Assembly: GCF_905171775.1 (NCBI RefSeq)
Contig: NC_053490.1
Location: forward strand, 519,480,560-519,544,559
Origin: Rana temporaria
Lineage: Eukaryota > Chordata > Amphibia > Anura > Ranidae
Direction: 5' to 3'
Length of the DNA stretch: 64,000 nt
The position numbers were made by a program, and so were the translations under genes. Numbering within the stretch: the stretch's first letter is position 1; every line of letters begins with the position of its first letter. The notes under the pieces were generated by a model. That model was not told where the DNA came from. It ran no database searches and was given only the letters and a program-made list of their open reading frames with translations. This document shows, piece after piece, positions 31,501-43,500 of this stretch.

Positions 31501-34500
31501 GTGGTAGTATGCAATTTGCATACTATACGCCGATCACAATGGCCGCGCCCCCTAGCGGACAACGCAAGAATGCAGCCTGAGATATGAAGGCATAAGGAGG
31601 CTTATGTCTGTCATATCCTAGGCTGCAGTCCGCGTAGCGATGTTCCTGAATCAGGGGCATTCACTACGCGGGAGCAAAACAGATATTGCGCGGGCGCAAT
31701 AGCTTCTTGAATCTGGGCCAATGAATTTCAATGTCAATTTTGTATTTTCTGTAACAAAATCCTTATTCTTTATATTCAGTTGTGTTATGCCTATAAAATC
31801 CATCATCTGCCAACCTATTTTTATAAAACGGAACTTTTTCGGGACGTGGCATTTCTTACTCAGTATACCTATCCACAGCACCACTCTGATTTTATGATTT
31901 TCAATTATCCACCCTCTGGAGTGTCAGATGAGGGGGCTCCTTCTGCACCTCCTGCCTAGTTGGTCTCTATCCAAATAATAAAACTATGTGGAGATCCATG
32001 CTGACTGAGAGTGTGATGGGTACAATCCTGGCACGGCTTGGATATGGCTGGGGTTCCTGAAGCCATGAGAGGCATGCAAACAACAAAAGATAAACCTAGG
32101 GATTTGCTCTCTACCAGGTAAATGATAGACAGTTTGGAAATTAGTTCAGTTAAAGGGGTTGTAAAGCTTCGTGTTTTTTCACCTTAATGCATCCTATGCA
32201 TTAAAGGGGTTGTAAAGGTTTGGCTTTTATTTTCTAAATAGGTTCCTTTAAGCTAGTGCATTGTTGGTTCACTTACCTTTTCCTTCCATTTCCCTTCTAA
32301 ATGTTTTTTTTCTTTGTCTGAATTTCTCACTTCCTGTTCCTCCTCAGTAAGCTGTTCTGACTGACTTTCCACCGCTCGGATGATGGGAGCAAGCTTACTG
32401 AGGAGAAACAGGAAGTGAGAAATTCAGACAAAAAACATTTTGAAGGGAAATCGAAGGAAAAGGTAAGTGAACCAGCACTGCACTAGCTTAACCACTTAAA
32501 GGGTTTGTAAAGGAATTTTTTTTTTTCATAATAAGCATCCTTTACCTGCAGACATTCCTCTTTTTACTTCCTCATTGTTAATTTTTGCTCAGAAGTTGCT
32601 CTATTTCTTCTCTGTTCTCTTCACTTCCTGCTTGTCTGATTTTACTGACCACCGTGATGGGAGGGTTTACTGCGGTGGTCAGTGACATGCTCGCCCCCTC
32701 CTGGGAACTACATCTGTGCGGCAGGACGCTCTCTACGTGTTAGAGACTTCAAGGAGGTGTGAATTACTGGGTGTGCCGCAATTCATACTGGGAAATGTAG
32801 TTCTTACATGAACGAGCGCCGCAAACCAGGAAGTGAATGAGAGAACAGAAACTAGAATGCCGGAGGTGATATAGATGAAGGAATTTAATAGGTATTTACT
32901 AGTTTTTTAACAGAATCATTACACTATTCTGTCTGTCTACCTTGCAGACATTCATTTCAGGCAAAAATATTTTTTCCTTTACAACTCCTTTAAGGACCCC
33001 TTCACGCCGATATACGTCGGCAGAATGGCATGGCTGGGCACAATCACGTACCTGTACGTGATTGTTAAATGCCCAGCCGTTGGTCGCGCGCCTGCGACCC
33101 GGTCCGAAGCTCCGTGGCCGCGGGACCCGCAGACCTGATCGCCGCCGGAGTCCCGCGATCGGTCACAGGAGTTGAAGAACGGGGAGAGGTGACTGTAAAC
33201 ACACCTTCCCCGTTCTTCACTGTGGCAGTGGCAGTGTCATTGATCGTCTGTTCCCTGATATAGGGAAAGGCGATCAGTGACGTCACACGTCCAGCTCCAC
33301 CCCCTACAGTTAGAAACACATATGAGGTCACACTTAACCCCTTCAGCGCCCCCTAGTAGTTAACTCCCAAACTGCAATTGTCATTTTCACAGTAAACAAT
33401 GCATTTTTATAGCACTTTTTGCTGTGAAAATGATAATGGTCCCAAAAATGTGTCAAAATTGTCCGATGTGTCCACCATAATGTCGCAGTCACGAAAAAAA
33501 TCGCTGATCGCCCCCATAAGTAGTAAAAAAAAATTATTAATAAAAATGCAAATAAAACTATCCCCTATTTTGTAAACGCTATAAATTTTGCGCAAAAAAC
33601 AATCGTTAAATGCTTATTGCGATTTTTTTTTACCAAAAATATGTAGAAGAATACGTATCGGCCTAAACTGAGGGGGAAAAAAAACGTTTTTTTTATATAT
33701 TTTTGGTGGATATTTATTATAGCAAAAAGTATAAAATATTGTATTTTTTTCAAAATTGTCGCTCTATTTTTATTTATAGCGCAAAAAATAAATACCGCAG
33801 AGGTGATCAAATACCACCAAAAGAAAGCTCTATTTGTGGGAAAAAAAGGACGCCAATTTTGTTTGGGAGCCACGTCGCACGACTGCGCAATTGTGAGTTA
33901 AAGCGACGCAGTTCCCAATCGCAAAAAGGGGCCAGGTCCTTAACCTGCATATTGGTCCGGGGCTTAAGTGGTTAAAGGAACCTATTTAGAAAATAAAAAA
34001 AAAACCTTTACAACCCCTTTAAGGTGAAAAAACACCTTGCACGCACCGGCCCCCCCCGAGCCCGCGTTTTCCTTACCTGAGCCACGTATCTCCGCGCGCG
34101 CGATCCCGCGTCGTTCTCTCAATCTCAGAGCAGCTCCTCATTGGATGATTGATAGCAGCGCAGCCATTGGCTCCCGTTGCTGTCAATCAAATCAATGATG
34201 CGGCGCGGCTATGGCCGCCGAGTGTATCACAAGGGAGCGTGCCGCAAGGTAATCCCCTCGGGAGAGAGCTTTCAAGAGGGGGTTAGCTCTTGCAGGGAGG
34301 AGCCGAGAGAGCTGCCGTGGGACCCCAGAAGAGGAAGAACTGGGCCACTCTGTGCAAAACTAACTGCACAGTGGAGGTAAGTATGACATGTTTGTTATTT
34401 TTTTGAAAAAAAAAAATGAACCTTTACTATCACTTTAATGCGATTCCCTGAAGACTGAAAAATTGGAGAATGTTGGCCAATCCCTTGCCAACAAATCAGG

Positions 34501-37500
34501 GAAATGTATTTTCCATCAAGACCGTGGGCTAGATTCAGGTAGGGGCGTGCATAGTTACGGCGGCGCAGCGTATCGTATTTACGCTACGCCGACGCAACTT
34601 ACAGGAGCTAGTGCAGTATTCACAAAGCACTTGCTCCGTAAGTTGCGGTGGCGTAGCGTAAATGGGGCCGGCGTAAGCGCGCGTAATTCAAATGTGGAAG
34701 GGGGGGCGTGTTTTATGTAAATCTATGATGACCTGATTGACGTTTTGCGCCGTCCGTGTACATATCCCAGTGTGCATTGCTCCAAAGTACACCGCAAGGA
34801 CGTATTGGTTTCGACGTGAACGTAAATTACGTCCAGCCCTATTCGCGAACGACTTACGCAAACGACGTAAAAAAAATTAAAATTTCGAAGCGGGAACGAC
34901 GTCCATACTTAACATTGGCTGCGCCTCCTAATAGCAGGAACAACCTTACGCCGAAAAAGCCTAACGTAAACGACGTAAATAAATTGCGCCGGCCGTACGT
35001 ACGTTTGTGAATCGGCGTATCTAGGTAATTTGCATATTCTACGCCGAAAACAACGGAAGCGCCCCTAGCGGCCAACGTAATATTGCACACAATTATACGC
35101 CGCCGCATTCAAGTTACGTCGGCGGAGGAAGCCTATTTTTGGAGCGTATCTGCCTTTGAGAATCGGCGTAACTATACGCCGGCGCAGATCTGAAATTACG
35201 GCGGTGTAAATGCTACATGAATCTAGCCCCTTATCTGGTGCTCCCTGGCTGAGCCTGTTGGAGAAAATCTGATTGGGATAAAGCTGAAGGGCTTATAAGG
35301 GGCACACCAAAGCCTACAACTGCTAAACACACCTAAAATATTCATCCACTTCGGTTTGACTTTCAGGTTCCTCAATTGTGTCTGGGCGATACGGCGGTTC
35401 TGTCCTACTGGAGTGCGGCCACGACCCTGGAGAAACCTTCCTACAAATTACGTGGAAGATCGATCTGTACAATTCTACCTGTAAGGCATCGATGAATAAA
35501 CTAGAAGCTCGAGTAGCAAATCAATGCAACACCAAGGCAAGGATGGAACTAAATAATCAATCCCTGACAATCAATAACATCACATTTTCTGAAGAAGGAA
35601 CCTACAGATGTGAAGTTGTAAATGCTTTCACCACTTTCTTTAATGAGATTACTTTAAAAGTTTTCGGTACGTAGAAACATTGTGGGTTTTGGCAATTTTA
35701 CATTTCAAAAAATCATGCCTGTATGGCATACTTTATTACATACTATATATCAGGGCCATCTTAATAGCATCATGGGCCCCTGGGCAAAGTAATGCACTGG
35801 GGCCCCTACCAGCTTGCCCCAATTTACACACCTACTTTCAAGTAATAAAGTATAAATAGTTGATAGAATTAAACACATAGGGCCAGATCCACAAAGAACT
35901 TACGGCGGCATATCTATTGATACGCCGCGTAAGTTCTACGATGCCCCGTCGCATCCTTGTTTTGTATCCACAAAACAAGATACGCCTGAATGTGGGCTAG
36001 ATCCGACTGACGTACGTCTTAGTACGCCGTCGGATCTAAGGTGCATATTTACGCTGGCCGCTAGGTGGCGCTTCCGCGTCGAGTATGCGAATTAGCTAGA
36101 TACACCGATCCTCAAACGTCCGTCCGCCCGGCGCATTTTTTTACGTCGTTTACGTAAGGCTTTTTTCGGCGTAACGTTACCCCTGCCTCTATGAGGCGTA
36201 CGCAATGTTAAGTATGGACGTCGGGACAGCGTCCAATTTTCCGTCGTTTGCGTAAATTGTTCGCGAATAGGGCTTTGCATAAGTTACGTTCACGTCGAAA
36301 GCATTAACTATTTGCGACGTGATTTTGCGCATGCGCACTGGGATACCCCACGGACGGCGCATGCGCCGTTCGTTCAAAATGTCAATCACGTTGGGTCACG
36401 ATTCATTAGCATAAAACACGCCCACCTCTTCACAATTTGAATTAGGTGCGCTTACGCCGGCACATTTACAATACGCCGCTGTAACTTAGGACGCAAGTGC
36501 TTTGAGAATACAGCACTTGCCTCTCTAAATTTTGGCTGCGTAGCGTAAATGAGATGCGCTACGCCCGCCTAGATATGCGCGGAGGTACGTGGATCTGGCC
36601 CATATTCATTAGTACTTTCAATGAAATCTATTTTACAAAAGGAAAACATTCAATAAATCAAAGACTAGTCAACACAAAGGGCACAGTACAGGGGGGAATG
36701 CAGAAGGGCACAGTACAGGGGTGGTCAGGGCACAACACTGGGATCAGGAGGTCACAGTATATGTTCTGGGACATGACCCTATCGGGACAGTTTAGTAAAA
36801 AGCATGACTGCCCCAGCAAATCCGGGACAGTTGGCAAGTATGATGTAATGCAAGATTATTGTGGGGCCCCCTATGTACCTGGGGCCCCTGGGCAGTGACC
36901 AGGAGTGCCCTTGCATTAAGATGGCCCTGCTATATATATATATACAGTGCATCCTTCAGATATTCACTTTTCACTTTTTCCGTTTTTAAATTTTTTATAA
37001 ATTTGAAAAGACTTCAAACTTCTTTCACGTTGTCATTATGGGGTATTGTTTGTAGGATTTTGAGGAAAATATTGCATGTAAACCATTTTGGAATAAGGCT
37101 GTAACATAACAAAATGTGGAAAAAGTGAAGCGCTGTGACTACTTTCTGGATGCACTATATATACAGTGATGTGAAAAAGTATTTGCCCCCTTCCTGATTT
37201 TTTATTTTATTGCACATTCCTTACACTTAAGTTATTCAGATCATCAAACAAATTTTAATATCACACAAAGGTAACCCGAGTAAATCCAAGATGCAGTTTT
37301 TAAATTATTATTTCATGTATTAAGGCAGTGGTCATCAACCCTGTCCTGCAGGGCCCACTAACAGGCCAGGTTTGCAAGATAACTGAAATACATCACTGGT
37401 GATATCATTTGCTCCTCAGTGATTGCAGTATTCTAGTCTGCATCTCCCCAAGGTAATACATAAAACCCGGCCTGTTAGTGGGCCCTGCAGGACAGGGTTG

Positions 37501-40500
37501 ATGACCACTGTATTAAGGGATAAAAGCTGTTCAAACCTGCCTGGCCCTACGTGAAAAAGTAATTGCTCCCTCCCATGCTGAATCATGAATTAGCCAGAAT
37601 TTTTTGGAAAGCTGAGTTAAATTTCACTTGCCACACCCAGGCCCGATAACTGCCAGACCTGTTGAATCAAAAAAAAATCACATAAAAAGAATCTGCCTGA
37701 CAAAGTGAAGCTTGCTAACAGATCATATAAAGCCACACATCATGCCACAATCTAAAAAAATTCAAGAACAGATTAGAAACAAAGTAATGTACATGTATCG
37801 GTCTAGGAAGGATTTCAAAGCCATTTCTAAGGCTTTGGAACTCCAGTGAACCACGGGGAGAGCCACTAATGGAGATAACTTGGAACAGTGGGGAATCTTC
37901 CTAGGAGTGGCGGGCCTACAAAAATGACTCCAAGAGCATGACGACGCCTCATCCAGGAGGTCATAAAAGAACCCAGAACAACATCTAAAGAACTGCAGGC
38001 CTCACTTGCCTGGTAAGATCCGTGTTCATGACTCAACAATAAGAAAGAGACTGGGCAAAAATGGCCTCCATGGGAGAGCTCCAAGGCCAAAGCCACTGCT
38101 GACCAAAAAGAGCACAAAGACTCATCCCACATTTACCAAAAAAACAAGACTTTTAGGAAAATGTTCTGCGGACTGATGAGACAAAAATTTTACTTTTTGA
38201 AAGGAGTGCGTCCCGTTACATCTGGCATAAAACGAATACAGTATTTCATGACAAGAACTTTATACCAACAGTGAGACATGGTGGTGGTAGAGTGATGGTC
38301 TGAAGTTGCTTTGCAGCTTCAGGACCTGGACGACTTACCATAGTTGATGGAACCATGAATTCTGAGCTCTACCAGAAAATCCTAAAGGAGAATGTCCGGC
38401 CATCAGTTCCTGACCTCAAGCTCAAGTGCACTTGGGTTATGCAGCAGGACAACTATCCAAAACTTTGTGTGCCAGATCATCGGTGCATGTTGCATGCTGC
38501 ACAACTTCGCAGTGAGAAGGGGCCTGGAGATTGACATACGTGAGGACCTGACCCCTGAACCAGACAATCCCCCCCTGACCAACTCTACCCAGTCTACTGA
38601 GGGAAGAGCAGCCAGGAGACGCCTCGCAGAAGGCATCTTTGCACAGTAAACACACACATTAATCATGGCACAATGAGAATGCATGCATGCACACCCACTG
38701 TGGTCCCTAGCACACACACCCCACATCCTCATCTAATTGGATTAGACCAAAGTACACCGCACGGTACTAGGGAGCAGCAACGCCCCGCCAAGGCTCCAAT
38801 TATGTCACTGTACATTCATACACCATTCACAAGGACCTGGGATCACTTCTCCCTGGTCCTGGGGATCCCTACTCCACCAAAAATTAGGGTGACACCCCTT
38901 TTCTGGCAGGAATGTCACCCTACATTCATACATTATTCATACACATAAAACAAATCATAATCACAGAACAAATCCCTAAAAAAAAAAAAAACACAACAGC
39001 AAGTTCACCTCCAAATGGTTCAAACAAAGCAACATTTAGGTTTTGGAGTGGCCTAGTCAAAGCCCAGACCTAAATCCAATTGAGATGCTGTGTCATGACC
39101 TTACACAGGCCGTTCCTGCTGGAAAACCCTCCAATGTGGCTGAATTAAAACAATTCTACAAAGAAGAGTGGGCCAAAATTGCTCCACAGCAATGTGAAAG
39201 ACTCATTGCCAGTTATCGCAAACACTTGATTGCAGTTGTTGCCTCCAAGGATGGCACAGCCAGTTATTAGGTTTAGGGGGCAATTACTTTTTCACATAAA
39301 GCCAGGCAGGTTTGGACAGATTTTTTGCCTTAATAAATGAAACCATCATTTAAAAACTGCATTTTGTATTTACTCGGGTTATCTTTGTGTGTTAATAAAA
39401 TTTGTTTGATAATCTGAGTCATTTAAGTGTGAAAAATATGCAAAAGAAAAAAAAATCAGAAAGGGGGCAAATACATTTTCACAGCATTGTATACATGTAT
39501 AATAAATATTTGTGTATATACAGTACTGTGTAAAGGTTTTTGTCAGGTGTGAAAAAATGCTGTAAATGAAGAATGGTTTCAGAAATAGAAGTGTTAATAG
39601 TCTATTTTATCAATGAACAAAATGGAAAGTAAATGAACAGAAGAGAAATCCAAATCAAATCAATATTTAGGGGCAGATCCACGTAGATTGGCGCATTAAT
39701 CCGCCGGGCGTAGCGTATCTAAGATACACTACGCCGCCGTAACTTTTTTTTTTTTTTTCGATTTCTCAAAGAATTCGCGCCGTAAGTTACAGCGGCGTAT
39801 TGTATCTTTGACGGCGTAATGGCGCGGCATTCAAATCTCTGTGATTGGGGAGTGTTTTATGTAAATACGTCGTGACCCGACATAAACTACGTTTATTTTT
39901 AACTGCGCATGCGCCGTCCGTGGGGGTATCCCAGTGCGCATGCTCGAAACTAACACGGAACAAGCCATTGCTCACGACGGTGATGTCATTCTACGCAAAT
40001 TCCTTTTTTCGTAAACGACTTACGCAAACAACGTAAAAAATTCAAAATGCGAGGCGGGAACGACGGCCATACTTAACATTGAGTACGCCACCATATAGCA
40101 GGGGTAACTATACGCCGGAAAAAGCCGAACGCAAACGACGTAAAAAAATGCGCCGGCCGGACGTACGTTTGTGAATCGCCGTAAATAGCTAATTTGCATA
40201 CTCGACGCGGAAATCGACGGAAACGCCACCTGGCGGCCGCCGAAAGAATGCACCTGAGATCCGACTGAGATCGAGCCGAGATGCCGTCGTATATTGTTTT
40301 GTGGATACAAAACAAAGATATGACGCGCAAAATTTGAAATTACGCGGCGTATCAAGAGATACACCGGTGTAATTCTTTTGTAGATCTGCCCCTTAGTGTG
40401 GCCACCCTTTGCCTTCAGAACAGCACTGATTCTTCTAGGTACACTTACACACAGTTTTTGAAGGAGCTTAGCAGGTAGGTTGCTCCAAACATCTTGGAGA

Positions 40501-43500
40501 ACTGACCACAGATCTTCTGTGGATGTTGGCTGCCTCAAATCCTTCTATCATTTTCATGAAATCCAAGACAGACTCCATGATGTTGAGGTCAGTGGTTTGG
40601 CTCTGTGGGGGCCAAACCATCACAAGGACTCCTCGTTCCTCTTTAAGCTGAATATATAGTAGTACCTTGGATTGCGAGCATAATCCGTTCCAGGAGAATG
40701 CTGGTGATCCAAAGCACATCTCATATCAAAGCGAGTTTCCCCATAGAAGTCAATGGAAACGAAAATAATTTGTTCCACATTGACTTCTATGGCATGCAAT
40801 ACTGGATGTGGCCAGAGGTGGGGGGCGCCAGAGAGCGCATGACATTGGCTATATGTTTTGGGGCGTTGTCCTGCCTCCTTGATGGTATGGCATGATTGAT
40901 TGTCTTCATTGCCAATCATTAAACTTCCTCCATAGTCATTTAAAAGCTTGTGATTTATTAAATTAAAAATGATAAGCTTGATCAAACAATTGCCAGAGGT
41001 GTGTACTAACATCAGCTAACCTTCATGAGTGTTCCACTGGGTGCGGTCCAAACAGCCGCATACCTCCCAACTGTCCCTGATTTCGAGGGACTGTCCCTGA
41101 TTTGGAGCAATGTCCCTCTGTCCCTCATTGTCCTCATTTGTCCCTCATTTTGGTCTGATCTATATAGTTGTATATAAAATGCACTTTTTATCTATCAAAA
41201 AGTGTTTCCCAGAGCTAAACCTTTCATCTGATTTCTAAATTGCTGTATTTGTAAATTCCAAAAGCCAATATAAAGAAATAGTAGTGGTAAAAAAAGCACT
41301 TGTGGGTTTAACCAATCTTATTTTTTTTTTACAATTCTCCTTTAACGGGGCGTGGCAAGGGGTGTGTCCTATGCCTGCATACTTTTGCTGATAGGTGTCC
41401 CTCATTCCCATCTCAGAAAGTTGGGAGGTGTGCAGCCGTCCCTCCTGACCACCCCTTGTGCCGGTTCTGGGTACTAGGATTTCGTTTTCGCTCACTGAGT
41501 CCAGTGAATTTGTGTTTTTGTTGTTAGGTAAGTTTAGCTTGTGTGGCTGCAATAGCTGCGTTAGGTAAATTTAGTGGTGTTTACTGTAATCAGTGCAGCT
41601 TCAGGTGATTAGTTAGGTCTGCTCAGTGTTTCAGCTGCTCAGCTTCCTCTGTTTTCCAGAGAACAGTAGAACTCTCTGGAACATAGGTGTGGAGCTATGC
41701 AAAATCAGCATATATATTTATACAGCACCAGCCTATCCCAGGGAGTAGGGACCTAAAGGCTGCTGGGAGTCTGTATAAATACTCTGAGGCCCAGTGCTTC
41801 GGGGTCTTATCCAGCAGAGGGGAAGGTCAGCCTGGAGTTGCAGGGAATCTTTTAAGAGACCATTGGTGAATTCAGCAGGTGGCCAGGCCTATCCACACCT
41901 CTGGCTGTGTCCCACATACAAGAGACCAATGCATGTCTGCTTACACCGGCATTAGTTGCATATCTAGAACCAATGTTTGTGTGCTTATGAGTCCATTTAA
42001 AAAACATCATTATGAACTCACCACAGTAATGCCGCGTACACACGACCATTTTTAATGGTCTAGAAAAAACAACGTTTTTTTCAACCCGATTATTGTTAAG
42101 CCTACACACGATCGTGAAAAAAAAAAGCTTGGTGAAGTACAACACGTACGACGGCACTATAAAGGGGAAGTTCCATGCGGATGGCGCCAAACTTGGGGCT
42201 GCTTTTGCTGATTTTGTGTTAGTAAAAGTTTGGTGAGAGACGATTCGCTCTTTTCAGTCTGTTACAGCGTGATGAATGCTAGTTTTACCAGAACGAGCGC
42301 TTCCGTCTCATAACTTGCTTCTGAGCATGCGCGTTATTTTCACGATGTTAAAGCCTACGCACGACCAATTTTCACAACGTTAAAAGCGACAACGTGAAAA
42401 ACGACAACGTAAAAATTAAGAGCATGTTCTAAATTTTTAATGGCAATTTTTAACGTTGGCGAAAAATGCTCTGGAGCCCACACACGATCGTTTTTAATGA
42501 CATAAAAAAAAAAATCATTTTTTCACATCGCGAAAAACGGTCATGTGTACGCGGCATTAGAATCACAGAGTATAAAAAAAGCTGAGAGGTGCCAAAAGAC
42601 ACGTGACATTAAAGTGGAGGTTCACCCTAAAACAATTATATACCATCCCATCCAGCATACTGCCGACATGTACAGTATGCTTTTTTTTTCCCGCTGTACT
42701 TACCGTTTAATCGTTCTTTTTCTTTTCAGACTCCCGCAGGGAATAGGCGTAGATGATTGACGTGCGGCTAAGGCGCGTCACGCGTTCCAAAAATAGCCGA
42801 ACTAGGACTTGGCTATATACGGCGCCTGCGCAGTCAGTTTCTAGTCTGTGCGCAGGCGCCGTATAGCGCCGTATAGAGCCGTGTCACAGTCCGGCTATTT
42901 TCGGAATGTGTGACGCGCCTTAGCCGCACATCAATCATCTACGCCTCTTCATAGGAACGCCTATTCCCCGCGGGAGTCTGAAAAGAAAAAGAACGATAAA
43001 ACGGTAAGTACAGCGAAAAAAAAAAAAAAAAAAACAGCATACTGTACATGTCGGCAGTATGCTGGATGGGATGGTATATAATTGTTTTAGGGTGAACCTC
43101 CACTTTAATCATCTTGCCTCTTATCACAAAGTTCTCTTGCACAGTCACCACACTATTGCGTGCATTCTATGAATGGCCCACAAAATGCAAGCCAAGGTGT
43201 TGAGTAACCTAGAGGTGTATAGTGAAGAGCTGATAGCGATATCCACTCTGATATAAATGAGGTTCTACGTTTTTCTCTGAGGGTAGCTCATCTATTTTTT
43301 AAATAAACAATAAGGTTAAGGTAATATTAAGGTTTATTAAGGTAATAATGCGCTATCAAAGGGCCAGATTCACATACAATTGCGTTAAGCTGCGGCGGAA
43401 TAACGTATCCCATTTACGTTACTCCGCCGCAAGTTTACAGTGTAAGTGCTTGATTCACAAAGCACTTCCCTGTAAACTTGCGGCGGCGTAGCGTAAATCC

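Larger units (their letters stand above)
32205..34018. mobile_element. TTAA nest, level 2
   Basis: TTAA at 32201 and 34019 flanks AGGGGTTGTAAAGGTT and AACCTTTACAACCCCT. Palindromic interior: CTAAATAGGTTCCTTTAAGC is mirrored by GCTTAAAGGAACCTATTTAG once level 3 is removed. Confidence 0.85.
32154..34434. mobile_element. TTAA nest, level 1 (outermost element)
   Basis: TTAA at 32150 and 34435 flanks AGGGGTTGTAAAGC and TTTACTATCACT. Its left arm ends TTTTTTCACCTTAATGCATC and its right arm resumes GGTGAAAAAAC after level 2, so it was cut at an internal TTAA. Confidence 0.75.
37164..39489 (+). pseudogene. Tc1-like transposon with dead transposase
   Basis: Ends CAGTGATGTGAAAAAGTATT and AATACATTTTCACAGCATTG flanked by TA. 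The transposase is broken by many stops; readable parts include the N-terminal helix-turn-helix region near 37720-37850 and the C-terminal WPSQSPDLNPIEMLCHDL segment (39049 on). A hAT MITE (37326-37510) and a Harbinger-like fragment (about 38463-38999) interrupt it. Confidence 0.85.
39521..41020 (-). pseudogene. Tc1-like remnant interrupted by MITE I and a Tigger fragment
   Basis: The left end CAGTACTGTGTAAAGGTTTT is at TA. After MITE I the inverse of a Tc1 interior follows (GTGTGGCCACCCTTTGCCTT to about 40650). The right end was not found, and the end coordinate is approximate. Confidence 0.5.

Noticed and set aside
38392..38649. HARBI1-like host gene
   Set aside because: Only the last 60 or so residues are present, inside a dead Tc1 element and followed by poly(A).
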